Part shown: positions 33,784-41,919 of the stretch, one piece after another
How positions within the stretch are numbered: the stretch's first letter is position 1
How the letters are laid out: each line of letters opens with the position of its first letter
Source: Albimonas sp963977235
Lineage (GTDB): Bacteria > Pseudomonadota > Alphaproteobacteria > Rhodobacterales > Rhodobacteraceae
Reading direction: 5' to 3'
DNA length: 64,000 nucleotides
Assembly: GCF_963977235.1 (NCBI RefSeq)
Contig: NZ_CAXBOD010000007.1
Location: 53,152 to 117,151 of the forward strand
Notes under the pieces: model-generated
What the model was told of the DNA's origin: nothing
What the model saw: only the letters and a program-made list of their open reading frames with translations
The model's database searches: none
Program-made: the position numbers and the translations under genes

Positions 33784-34913
33784 TGCTGCGCCGCCTGCAC
33801 CACGAACAGCCCGAGAGCTTCGCCTTCACCGAGGCGAACCTGGAATGGGCGAAGACGCAGATCGCCAAGTACCCCGAAGGGCGTCAGGCCTCGGCCGTGA
33901 TCCCGCTCCTGTGGCGCGCCCAGGAGCAGGAGGGCTGGATCTCCCGTCCGATCATCGAGACGGTCGCAAAGATGCTGGGGCTCGCCAACATCCGGGTTCT
34001 GGAAGTGGCGTCCTTCTACTTCATGTTCCAGATGTCCCCGGTTGGCCGCTACAACGTGCAGGTCTGCGGCACCACGACCTGCATGATCTGCGGCGCCGAG
34101 GATCTGATCTCGGTGTGCAAGGAGAAGATCGGCCCCAAGGCGCATACGCCCTACCGCGAGGGGATGTTCTCGTGGGAGGAGGTCGAGTGCCTCGGCGCCT
34201 GCGCCAACGCCCCCATGGTCCAGATCGGCAAGGACTTCTACGAGGACCTGACCACCGAGCGTTTCGCCGAGATCCTCGACGAGCTCGCCGCCGGCCGCGT
34301 CCCCACGCCGGGCCCCCAGGGCGGGCGCTACGCCTCCGAGCCCAAGGGCGGGCTGACCTCGCTGATCATCCCGCAGGGGGAGGACCGCAACAGCCGCAAC
34401 GCCTCGGTGCAGCTCGCCGTGGCGCTCGAGGACGGGCAGACCCGCATCCAGGGGACCGAGCCGGTGGCCGACGCCTCGATGATCAACTCCGACATGGCCT
34501 CGCCCGCGCCGGAGAAGGCGCAGGACGCGCCCCAGCGCAGCGCCCCCCCGCCGCAGCCCGAACCCGGCTCCGAGCATCATCATGAGGATCGCCCCGAAGG
34601 CTCGGAGGAGCTCGAGGCGATGCAGCCCCAGTCCCTCGCCGAGGCGGTCGAGGGCAAGCCCGACGACCTGCAGCGGATCCCGGGCATCGGCCCGGCGATC
34701 GAGACCCGGCTGAACGAGAACGGGGTGTTCCACTTCAGCCAGATCGCCCAGTGGAGCGACGCCGAGGTGGCCTGGGTCGAGCGGGAGATCCCCGGCGCCG
34801 CGGGCCGCCCGACGCGCGACGACTGGCGCGCGGCGGCCGCCAGGCTGGCGGAGGAAGAGGTGGCCGAGCGCGAGCCCGACCACAACGACACCCATGGCGA
34901 GAGCCGGGACTGA
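33783..34913 (+). CDS. nuoE: NADH-quinone oxidoreductase subunit E with helix-hairpin-helix extension
   Basis: A 376-residue 24-kDa type subunit carrying [2Fe-2S] cluster N1a. Residues ~1-165 are the thioredoxin-like domain with C-G-T-T-T-C and E-C-L-G-A-C-A-N-A-P, the four cysteine ligands. A Pro/Glu/His-rich linker (residues ~230-290, containing E-H-H-H-E-D) then leads to a helix-hairpin-helix module, L-Q-R-I-P-G-I-G-P-A-I-E-T-R-L, with F-H-F-S-Q-I-A-Q-W-S. The normal bacterial NuoE has about 160-240 residues, so this is long; such tails are known in Rhodobacterales NuoE. The extension resembles nucleic-acid binding HhH motifs but its role is unknown. Confidence 0.95.
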   Translation: MLRRLHHEQPESFAFTEANLEWAKTQIAKYPEGRQASAVIPLLWRAQEQEGWISRPIIETVAKMLGLANIRVLEVASFYFMFQMSPVGRYNVQVCGTTTCMICGAEDLISVCKEKIGPKAHTPYREGMFSWEEVECLGACANAPMVQIGKDFYEDLTTERFAEILDELAAGRVPTPGPQGGRYASEPKGGLTSLIIPQGEDRNSRNASVQLAVALEDGQTRIQGTEPVADASMINSDMASPAPEKAQDAPQRSAPPPQPEPGSEHHHEDRPEGSEELEAMQPQSLAEAVEGKPDDLQRIPGIGPAIETRLNENGVFHFSQIAQWSDAEVAWVEREIPGAAGRPTRDDWRAAAARLAEEEVAEREPDHNDTHGESRD

Positions 34914-34970
34914 CGGGCCCGGGCTCAGACGCAGGACAGGATCTGGGACGGGGCGAAAGAGGTGACGCGC

Positions 34971-35192
34971 GTGGCCGAACAGCCGGAACGGGACAGGGCG
35001 CAGACGCGGCTGGCGAGCATCGTCATCGCCGCGGCGATGCTGCTGTGGCTCGGGCTGAGCCTGCTGGGCGGCGAGCTGGGCCTGGCGCCCCGCTTCGCCA
35101 TCCTGCTCGACATGCTGTGTCTGGCTGCGCTCGGCTGGGCGCTGCTGACCCTGTTTCTGGTCTGGCGCCGTCAGCGCGCCGATAAGGAGTGA
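34971..35192 (+). CDS. DUF5337-type small membrane protein
   Basis: A 73-residue two-helix protein (A-S-I-V-I-A-A-A-M-L-L-W-L-G-L-S and L-D-M-L-C-L-A-A-L-G-W-A-L-L-T-L-F-L) with a basic start and Arg-rich end, as in the DUF5337 family that sits beside nuoF in Rhodobacterales. No ATG is available; GTG at 34971 is preferred because AGAGGT lies 7 bases upstream, with GTG at 34962 as the alternative. Function unknown; position implies complex I assembly or stability. nuoF follows after 5 bases. Confidence 0.75.
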   Translation: MAEQPERDRAQTRLASIVIAAAMLLWLGLSLLGGELGLAPRFAILLDMLCLAALGWALLTLFLVWRRQRADKE

Positions 35193-35197
35193 CGCAA

Positions 35198-36490
35198 ATG
35201 CTGCGGGACGAAGACCGGATCTTCACGAACATCTACGGGATGCGCGACCGCACGCTGAAGGGCGCGCAGGCTCGCGGCTGCTGGGACGGCACGGCGGACA
35301 TCCTCGCCCGGGGCCGCGACGCGATCATCGACGAGATGAAGAAGTCCGGCCTGCGCGGCCGCGGCGGCGCGGGCTTCCCCACCGGGCTGAAGTGGTCCTT
35401 CATGCCCAAGGAATCCGACGGCCGCCCGCACTACCTGGTGGTCAACGCCGACGAATCCGAGCCCGCGACCTGCAAGGATCGCGAGATCATGCGCCACGAT
35501 CCGCACACCCTGATCGAGGGCTGCGTGATCGCCGGCTTCGCGATGAGCGCGCACGCCGCCTACATCTACATCCGCGGCGAGTTCATCCGTGAGCGCGAGG
35601 CGCTGCAGTCGGCCATCGACGAGTGCTACGACGCCGGCCTGCTCGGCCCCGACGCCCACGGCTGGGGCTTTGACGTCTACGTCCACCACGGCGCCGGCGC
35701 CTATATCTGCGGCGAGGAGACCGCGCTGCTCGAGAGCCTCGAGGGCAAGAAGGGCATGCCGCGGCTGAAGCCGCCGTTCCCGGCGAACACCGGCCTCTAC
35801 GGCTGCCCGACGACGGTGAACAACGTCGAGTCCATCGCGGTGGCCCCCACCATCCTGCGCCGCGGCGGCGAGTGGTTCGCGGGCTTCGGCCGCCAGAACA
35901 ACTCCGGGACCAAGCTGTTCGGCCTGACCGGCCACGTGAACCACCCCTGCGTGGTGGAAGAGGCGATGTCGATCCCCTTCCGCGAGCTGGTCGACAAGCA
36001 CGGCGGCGGCATCCGCGGCGGGTGGAAGAACCTCAAGGCGGTGATCCCCGGCGGCGCCTCCTGCCCGATCATCCCGGCCAGCCAGGCCGAGGGCGCGATC
36101 ATGGACTACGACGGCATGCGGGAGCTGAAATCCAGCTTCGGCACCGCCTGCGCCATTGTCATCGACCAGCAGACCGACGTGATCAAGGCCGTCTGGCGCC
36201 TGACCAAGTTCTTCAAGCATGAGAGCTGCGGCCAGTGCACGCCCTGCCGCGAGGGCACCGGCTGGATGATGCGCGTGATGGATCGCCTGGTGACCGGCGA
36301 CGCCGAGATCGAGGAGATCGACATGCTCCTCGACGTGACCAAGCAGGTCGAGGGCCACACCATCTGCGCGCTCGGCGACGCCGCCGCCTGGCCGATCCAG
36401 GGCCTGATCCGTCACTTCCGCGACGAGATCGAGGATCGGATCAAGGCCAGGAAGACCGGCCGCGTCAGCGCCGCGGTGGCCGCCGAGTGA
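35198..36490 (+). CDS. nuoF: NADH-quinone oxidoreductase subunit F (NADH-binding)
   Basis: A 430-residue flavoprotein that oxidises NADH with FMN and holds cluster N3. Motifs: G-R-G-G-A-G-F-P-T-G-L-K-W (NADH), V-N-A-D-E-S-E-P and A-Y-I-C-G-E-E-T-A-L-L-E-S-L (FMN), and E-S-C-G-Q-C-T-P-C-R-E-G with a distal T-I-C-A-L-G-D (4Fe-4S). Start at ATG 35198 has a perfect AAGGAG 8 bases upstream; an in-frame GTG at 35189 overlaps the previous gene and is less likely. The stop shares TGATG with the DUF3291 gene. Confidence 0.98.
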   Translation: MLRDEDRIFTNIYGMRDRTLKGAQARGCWDGTADILARGRDAIIDEMKKSGLRGRGGAGFPTGLKWSFMPKESDGRPHYLVVNADESEPATCKDREIMRHDPHTLIEGCVIAGFAMSAHAAYIYIRGEFIREREALQSAIDECYDAGLLGPDAHGWGFDVYVHHGAGAYICGEETALLESLEGKKGMPRLKPPFPANTGLYGCPTTVNNVESIAVAPTILRRGGEWFAGFGRQNNSGTKLFGLTGHVNHPCVVEEAMSIPFRELVDKHGGGIRGGWKNLKAVIPGGASCPIIPASQAEGAIMDYDGMRELKSSFGTACAIVIDQQTDVIKAVWRLTKFFKHESCGQCTPCREGTGWMMRVMDRLVTGDAEIEEIDMLLDVTKQVEGHTICALGDAAAWPIQGLIRHFRDEIEDRIKARKTGRVSAAVAAE

Positions 36491-36993
36491 TGCAGCCCGC
36501 CGCCCATCATATCGCCGCCTTCAACCTGGGCCGGCTGCTCCATGACTGGGAGGACCCGCGGGTCGCCCCCTTCAGGGATGCGCTCGACCGGGTGAACGCG
36601 GTGGGGGAGCGCAGCGCGGGCTTCGTGTGGCGTCTCGACGACGCGGGCATGGAGCAGGCGCAGCTCGACCCCCAGGGGCCGCTGGGCGGCGATACGCGCA
36701 TCGCCTCCGCCCTCTCGGTGTGGGAGAGCGTCGAGGCGCTGGAGCATTTCGTGTTCAGGACCGTGCACGGGCGCTTCTACGCCCGCGGTCCTGAGTGGTT
36801 CGAGCCGTGGGCGACCCCGCGGCTGGTGATGTGGTGGGTGCCGGTCGGCCATCGCCCCTCGGTCGAGGAGGGCGTCGCCCGTCTGCGTCGTCTCGAAGCC
36901 GAGGGCGACACGGACGAAGCGTTCGGCTGGACTCATCTGGAACAGGCGCAGCTCTGGAAATCCCGGGGCCGCGGAGCGGCGGAGGCGGCATGA
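36490..36993 (+). CDS. DUF3291 domain protein within the nuo operon
   Basis: A 167-residue soluble protein. H-I-A-A-F-N-L-G-R-L near the start, then N-A-V-G-E-R-S-A-G-F-V-W-R-L, S-V-W-E-S-V-E-A-L-E-H-F-V-F-R-T-V-H-G-R-F and M-W-W-V-P-V-G-H-R-P match DUF3291, a dimeric ferredoxin-like alpha/beta barrel related to antibiotic-biosynthesis monooxygenase folds. The gene is locked in place: one base overlaps the nuoF stop and four bases overlap the nuoG start. There is no known link to complex I, so either a small-molecule modifying role or a chance operon member is possible. Confidence 0.82.
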   Translation: MQPAAHHIAAFNLGRLLHDWEDPRVAPFRDALDRVNAVGERSAGFVWRLDDAGMEQAQLDPQGPLGGDTRIASALSVWESVEALEHFVFRTVHGRFYARGPEWFEPWATPRLVMWWVPVGHRPSVEEGVARLRRLEAEGDTDEAFGWTHLEQAQLWKSRGRGAAEAA

Positions 36994-39008
36994 GCGACCT
37001 CAAGAAAATCAGCATCGACGGCCAGGAGATCGAGGTCGACGGCGCGATGACCATCCTGCAGGCCTGTGAAGAGGCCGGGGTGGAGATCCCGCGCTTCTGC
37101 TATCACGAGCGCCTGTCGATCGCCGGCAACTGCCGCATGTGCCTCGTGGAGGTGAAGGGCGGCCCGCCCAAGCCCGCCGCCTCCTGCGCCATGCAGGTGC
37201 GCGACCTGCGCCCGGGGCCGGAAGGCCAGGCGCCGGAGGTGTTCACCAACACGCCGATGGTCAAGAAGGCCCGCGAAGGGGTGATGGAGTTCCTGCTCAT
37301 CAACCACCCCCTCGACTGTCCGATCTGCGACCAGGGCGGCGAGTGCGACCTGCAGGACCAGGCGATGGCCTACGGCGTCGACTTCTCCCGCTACCGCGAG
37401 CCCAAGCGCGCGGCGGTCGACATGGACCTCGGCCCGCTGGTCGGCACCTGCATGACCCGCTGCATCTCGTGCACCCGCTGCGTGCGCTTCATCACCGAGG
37501 TCGCGGGCGTCCCCGAGATGGGCCAGACCGGCCGCGGCGAGGACAGCGAGATCACCAATTACCTCGCCCAGACCCTGACCTCGGAACTGCAGGGCAACGT
37601 CATCGACCTGTGCCCGGTCGGCGCGCTGACCTCCAAGCCCTACGCCTTCACCGCCCGTCCGTGGGAGCTGAAGAAGACCGAGACCATCGACGTGATGGAC
37701 GGGCTCGGCTCCAACATCCGGGTCGACGTGCGCGGGCGCGAGGTGATGCGGATCCTGCCCCGCAACCATGACGGAGTGAACGAGGAGTGGCTCGCCGACC
37801 GCTCCCGCTTCGTGTGGGACGGGCTGCGCCGCCAGCGCCTCGACCGGCCCTTCGTGCGCGTGGACGGCAAGCTGAAGCCCGCCACCTGGACCGAAGCGTT
37901 CGAGGCGATCGCAGCGGCCGCCAGGGACAAGACCGTCGCGGGCCTGGTCGGCGACCTCGCCTCCACCGAGTCCGCCTTCGCGCTGAAGTCGCTGGTCGAG
38001 AGCCTGGGCGGGGTGGTCGAGAGCCGCCTGAACGGCGCCATGCTGCCCGCCGACAACCGCGCGGCCTACGCCGGCACCGCGACCATCGAGGATCTGGAGA
38101 CCGCGGACCGCATCCTGCTGGTGGGCGTCGACCCGCGCGGCGAGGCGCCGGTGCTGAACGCGCGCATCCGCAAGGCCTGGCTGAACGGCGCCACCATCGG
38201 GCGGATCGGCGCGCGCAACGACCTGACCTACGACGTCCATCACGCCGGAGAGGGCAAGGCCGCCCTGACCGAGATCCTCGAGATGGACAACGCCGAGGAG
38301 AACCACGCCCTGAACACGGTCGTGGTGGTCGGGCAGGGCGCGCTCGCCCGCGCCGACGGGCTCTCGATCCTGGCGATGGCGCAGGAGATCTGCGCGAAGA
38401 CCCAGAGCGGCCTGCTGATCCTGCACACGGCGGCCAGCCGCGTCGGCGCGCTCGACCTTGGCTGCGTCGCCGAGGGCGGGGTGCAGGCGGCGCTCAAGGC
38501 CGACGTGGTCTTCAACCTCGGCGCCGACGAGGGCGACATCCCCGCCGGCCCCTTCGTGGTCTACCAGGGCAGCCACGGCGACCGCGGCGCGCATCGCGCC
38601 GACGTGATCCTGCCCGGCGCCGCCTGGACCGAGGAGTCCGGGATCTTCGTGAACATGGAAGGCCGTCCGCAGATGGCCAACCGCTGCGGCTTCCCCCCGG
38701 GCGACGCGCGCGAGAACTGGGCGATCCTGCGCGCCCTCTCGGCGACGCTCGGCAAGACGCTGCCCTTCGACAGCCTCTCGGCGCTGCGCGCCAAGATGTT
38801 CGAGGCGGTCCCCCACCTGGGCCTGATCGACGAGGTGCCCGTCAACGAGGGCCCGGCGCTTCCCGCCGGGGACATCGACGACGCGGCCTTCATCGCCCCG
38901 GTCGCGGACCATTACCTGACCAACCCGATCCAGCGCGCCTCCACCGTCATGGCCGAGCTCTCCCGGCTCAAGGCGGACCGTGAAGCGCAGCCGATGGCCG
39001 CGGAGTGA
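36990..39008 (+). CDS. nuoG: NADH-quinone oxidoreductase subunit G
   Basis: A 672-residue 75-kDa type iron-sulfur subunit. N-terminal [2Fe-2S] ligands appear in R-F-C-Y-H-E-R and A-G-N-C-R-M-C-L-V; the His-Cys cluster in H-P-L-D-C-P-I-C-D-Q-G-G-E-C; and the [4Fe-4S] N4 set in C-I-S-C-T-R-C-V-R-F with D-L-C-P-V-G-A-L-T. The C-terminal ~430 residues are the degenerate molybdopterin-oxidoreductase domain with no cofactor motif. Length is in the alphaproteobacterial range (~670-690), shorter than in E. coli. The ATG at 36990 overlaps the DUF3291 stop (ATGA). Confidence 0.98.
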   Translation: MSDLKKISIDGQEIEVDGAMTILQACEEAGVEIPRFCYHERLSIAGNCRMCLVEVKGGPPKPAASCAMQVRDLRPGPEGQAPEVFTNTPMVKKAREGVMEFLLINHPLDCPICDQGGECDLQDQAMAYGVDFSRYREPKRAAVDMDLGPLVGTCMTRCISCTRCVRFITEVAGVPEMGQTGRGEDSEITNYLAQTLTSELQGNVIDLCPVGALTSKPYAFTARPWELKKTETIDVMDGLGSNIRVDVRGREVMRILPRNHDGVNEEWLADRSRFVWDGLRRQRLDRPFVRVDGKLKPATWTEAFEAIAAAARDKTVAGLVGDLASTESAFALKSLVESLGGVVESRLNGAMLPADNRAAYAGTATIEDLETADRILLVGVDPRGEAPVLNARIRKAWLNGATIGRIGARNDLTYDVHHAGEGKAALTEILEMDNAEENHALNTVVVVGQGALARADGLSILAMAQEICAKTQSGLLILHTAASRVGALDLGCVAEGGVQAALKADVVFNLGADEGDIPAGPFVVYQGSHGDRGAHRADVILPGAAWTEESGIFVNMEGRPQMANRCGFPPGDARENWAILRALSATLGKTLPFDSLSALRAKMFEAVPHLGLIDEVPVNEGPALPAGDIDDAAFIAPVADHYLTNPIQRASTVMAELSRLKADREAQPMAAE

Positions 39009-39016
39009 ACGTGACG

Positions 39017-40042
39017 ATGGAAGACGCCGGCTTCTGGACCTCCTACGCCCTTCCGGGCCTGATCATCGCGCTTCAGTGCCTGGTGGTGACGGTCTGCCTT
39101 CTCGTCTCGCTCGCCTTCCTTCTGTGGATGGACCGCAAGGTCTGGGGCGCGGTGCAGCTTCGCCGATCGATCAACGTGGTGGGGCCGTTCGGCCTGCTGC
39201 AGAGCTTCGCGGACTTCCTGAAGTTCGCGATGAAGGAGATCGTGGTCCCCGCCGGCGCGGACAAGACCGTGTTCTTCCTCGCGCCGCTGGTCTCCTTCGT
39301 GCTGGCGACCGTGGCCTGGGCGGTGGTGCCGTTCAACGCGGGCTGGGTGGTCTCGGACATCAACGTCGGCATCCTGTTCATCTTCGCCGTGTCCTCGCTC
39401 GAGGTCTACGGCGTGATCATGGGCGGCTGGGCGTCGAACTCGAAATACCCGTTCCTGGGGGGCCTGCGCTCGGCCGCGCAGATGATCTCCTACGAGGTCT
39501 CGATCGGCCTGATCATCGTGGGCGTGCTGATCACCACCGGCTCGCTGAACCTGACCCGGATCGTGGAAGCTCAGGACGGCGCCTACGGCCTGTTCTCCTG
39601 GTACTGGCTGCCGCATTTCCCGGTGATGATCATGTTCTTCATCTCCGCCCTGGCCGAGACCAACCGCCCCCCCTTCGACCTGCCCGAGGCGGAGTCGGAG
39701 CTGGTGGCGGGCTACCAGGTGGAATACAGCTCCACGCCCTACCTGCTGTTCATGATCGGCGAGTACATGGCGATCACGCTGATGTGCGCGCTGATGACGA
39801 CGCTGTTCTTCGGGGGCTGGCTCTCGCCGATCCCGGGTCTGCCGGACGGCATCTTCTGGTTCACGCTCAAGACCGTGTTCTTCTTCTTCATGTTCGCCAT
39901 GGTGAAGGCGGTCGTGCCTCGCTTCCGCTACGACCAGCTGATGCGCATCGGCTGGAAGGTGTTCCTGCCGCTGTCGCTGGGCTGGGTGGTCATCGCCGCC
40001 GGGCTCGCGCAGTACGGCGTCCCCGGCTACGCCCGCTGGTAA
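39017..40042 (+). CDS. nuoH: NADH-quinone oxidoreductase subunit H
   Basis: A 341-residue, eight-helix membrane subunit linking the peripheral and membrane arms. Conserved: L-L-W-M-D-R-K-V-W-G-A-V-Q, a quinone-tunnel loop A-D-F-L-K-F-A-M-K-E, S-Y-E-V-S-I-G-L-I-I, and S-A-L-A-E-T-N-R-P-P-F-D-L-P-E-A-E-S-E-L-V-A-G-Y, the most diagnostic segment. ATG at 39017 is taken; GTG at 39005 (overlapping nuoG) and GTG at 39011 are alternatives adding 4 or 2 residues. Confidence 0.97.
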   Translation: MEDAGFWTSYALPGLIIALQCLVVTVCLLVSLAFLLWMDRKVWGAVQLRRSINVVGPFGLLQSFADFLKFAMKEIVVPAGADKTVFFLAPLVSFVLATVAWAVVPFNAGWVVSDINVGILFIFAVSSLEVYGVIMGGWASNSKYPFLGGLRSAAQMISYEVSIGLIIVGVLITTGSLNLTRIVEAQDGAYGLFSWYWLPHFPVMIMFFISALAETNRPPFDLPEAESELVAGYQVEYSSTPYLLFMIGEYMAITLMCALMTTLFFGGWLSPIPGLPDGIFWFTLKTVFFFFMFAMVKAVVPRFRYDQLMRIGWKVFLPLSLGWVVIAAGLAQYGVPGYARW

Positions 40043-40055
40043 GGAGAAACCGACG

Positions 40056-40547
40056 ATGGCTTTCACCGCCGCCCGCGCCGCACGCTACTTCGTGCTCGCC
40101 GATTTCATCGGGGGCTTCCGGCTGGGCTTCAAGTACTTCTTCAAGCCCAAGGCGACCCTGAACTACCCGTTCGAGAAGGGGCCGCTGAGCCCCCGCTTCC
40201 GTGGCGAACACGCCCTGCGCCGCTATCCCAACGGCGAGGAACGCTGCATCGCCTGCAAGCTGTGCGAGGCGATCTGCCCCGCCCAGGCGATCACCATCGA
40301 GGCCGAACCGCGCGAGGACGGCTCGCGCCGGACCACGCGCTACGACATCGACATGACGAAGTGCATCTACTGCGGCTTCTGCCAGGAAGCCTGCCCGGTG
40401 GACGCCATCGTCGAGGGGCCGAACTTCGAGTTCGCGACCGAAACCCGCGAGGAGCTGTTCTACAACAAGGACAAGCTGCTGGCGAACGGCGAGCGGTGGG
40501 AGCGGGAGATCGCCCGCAACCTCGAGCTCGACGCCCCCTATCGCTGA
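40056..40547 (+). CDS. nuoI: NADH-quinone oxidoreductase subunit I
   Basis: A 163-residue TYKY-type subunit with two [4Fe-4S] clusters (N6a, N6b). Both ferredoxin motifs are complete: C-I-A-C-K-L-C-E-A-I-C-P and C-I-Y-C-G-F-C-Q-E-A-C-P-V-D-A-I. The N-terminal amphipathic helix (F-I-G-G-F-R-L-G-F-K-Y-F-F-K-P-K) docks on the membrane arm. AAGGAG precedes the ATG. It is the last of the peripheral-arm genes before two inserted frames. Confidence 0.98.
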   Translation: MAFTAARAARYFVLADFIGGFRLGFKYFFKPKATLNYPFEKGPLSPRFRGEHALRRYPNGEERCIACKLCEAICPAQAITIEAEPREDGSRRTTRYDIDMTKCIYCGFCQEACPVDAIVEGPNFEFATETREELFYNKDKLLANGERWEREIARNLELDAPYR

Positions 40548-40607
40548 GCGGGGGAGGCAGGGGCATGACGTGTGGCGATCACCTGGGGGGAAGGAAGGAG
40601 ACGGCCG

Positions 40608-41063
40608 ATGCTGCGCCGTATCGCGCTCGCCTGCCTGGGCGCCGCGCTGCTGGCGGCCTGCTCGACGGGCGCGCCGCAACCCACGCTGAAGGAGCGCATG
40701 GACCCGCGCATGGGCCTGAGCGAGCGCGAGATCGTGCGCGACCTGGGCGTCCCCGACGCCGAGCTGACCACCGGCGAGGAGACGCCGGGGATCGAGGACG
40801 ACGTCCGCTCCCTGCGCTGGTCGCAGCGCCGGGTGGTGGCGTGGGAGGATCCCTGGGGCCCCTGGCCGCCCTACCAGCCGGGCGGCCTCGGCACGCTGTC
40901 GCGCCGCTACGGCGGGCCGGGCTACCCCTGGGGGGGCTACGGCCCCGCCTACCGCACCCGGGTCGAGGAATACGCCTGCGACCTGGAGATCGATTTCACG
41001 CGGACCGCGCCGGAGGCGCCCTGGCGGGCTTCGGCCTGGCGGGCCCGCGGGAACGCCTGCTGA
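40608..41063 (+). CDS. Hypothetical lipoprotein within the nuo operon
   Basis: A 151-residue exported protein. Residues 1-18 form a lipoprotein leader with basic M-L-R-R, hydrophobic core and lipobox L-A-A-C (Cys18 followed by S-T-G). The mature part has a Glu/Asp-rich half, then a tryptophan/glycine/proline-rich stretch (P-W-G-P-W-P-P-Y and Y-G-G-P-G-Y-P-W-G-G-Y). No known domain is recognised. GTG at 40572 opens the frame earlier but ATG 40608 has AAGGAAGGAG 7 bases upstream. Its product should sit on a membrane facing the periplasm, an odd companion for nuo genes. Confidence 0.8.
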   Translation: MLRRIALACLGAALLAACSTGAPQPTLKERMDPRMGLSEREIVRDLGVPDAELTTGEETPGIEDDVRSLRWSQRRVVAWEDPWGPWPPYQPGGLGTLSRRYGGPGYPWGGYGPAYRTRVEEYACDLEIDFTRTAPEAPWRASAWRARGNAC

Positions 41064-41088
41064 CGCCGGCCTTGCGGGAGGCGGCGTC

Positions 41089-41919
41089 ATGATCATCAGC
41101 GATCATCACAAGCTGGCGTTCATCCACATCCCGAAGTGCGCCGGCACCAGCCTGCGGCAACTGCTGGTGCCGTTCGACGACCAGACGAATGCCTTTGAAG
41201 GCATCCACGAGAACCACCGGTGGGGGGGGCGGATCGATCTGATGCATATTCCGCTCGCACAACTGTCCCGGCACTTCCCCAACGCCTATGCCAAGGTCGC
41301 CGCCTACCGCAGCTTCGCCGTGGTCCGCGATCCCGGCGCGCGTTTCGTCTCGAGTCTGGCGGAGCATCTGCGCTATCGCACGGGCAAGGACCTCACGCAG
41401 CTGCCCTACGAACTGGTGCGGCGGACGGCGAGGAAGCTGAGCGCGCGCCTGCTGGAAGGGGCGGAGCCCTGGCGCGACCCGCGGCTGGTGCATTTCCAGC
41501 CTCAGGTCGATTACGTGCGCCATGACGGGCGCCAGATCGTCGAGACCCTGGTTCCGCTCGAGGACGTGAGCCGGATTCCGGCGATGCTGGACGCGCGCTA
41601 TGGCGTCGCCACCGGCGCGTCCGCTCTCGCGCATGCCAACCGCACATTGGCGGGAAGCGAGACGCGCAAGCGCTTCGGGACGGTTCCGTTCCGGGTCCGC
41701 GTGCTGATGCGACTGCGCGGTCTCGGCCTGGGCGCCCCTGCCGGCGATGCGGTGGCCGAACGTCTCGCCGACGAGGCCGCGGTCGCGGATCTCGTGACCG
41801 AGTATTACAAGGAGGACGGCATGCTTCATGCCAGCGCGCGCGATGCGTTCGCCGCCTCGCTTCCGCATGCGACGCCGCTGCGGACACCGCCTGCTCTTGA
41901 GAAGGACGCTCAAGCATGA
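41089..41919 (+). CDS. Sulfotransferase family protein inserted before nuoJ
   Basis: A 276-residue P-loop fold protein. The 5'-phosphosulfate loop F-I-H-I-P-K-C-A-G-T-S-L is at residues ~10-21 and the 3'-phosphate motif V-V-R-D-P-G-A-R-F-V-S near 78-88, the order of PAPS-dependent (sulfotransferase_2-like) enzymes. The acceptor cannot be predicted. GGGAGGCGG precedes the ATG. The stop overlaps nuoJ by 4 bases (ATGA), so nuoJ translation probably depends on this gene being read. No such gene belongs to the usual nuo set. Confidence 0.85.
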   Translation: MIISDHHKLAFIHIPKCAGTSLRQLLVPFDDQTNAFEGIHENHRWGGRIDLMHIPLAQLSRHFPNAYAKVAAYRSFAVVRDPGARFVSSLAEHLRYRTGKDLTQLPYELVRRTARKLSARLLEGAEPWRDPRLVHFQPQVDYVRHDGRQIVETLVPLEDVSRIPAMLDARYGVATGASALAHANRTLAGSETRKRFGTVPFRVRVLMRLRGLGLGAPAGDAVAERLADEAAVADLVTEYYKEDGMLHASARDAFAASLPHATPLRTPPALEKDAQA

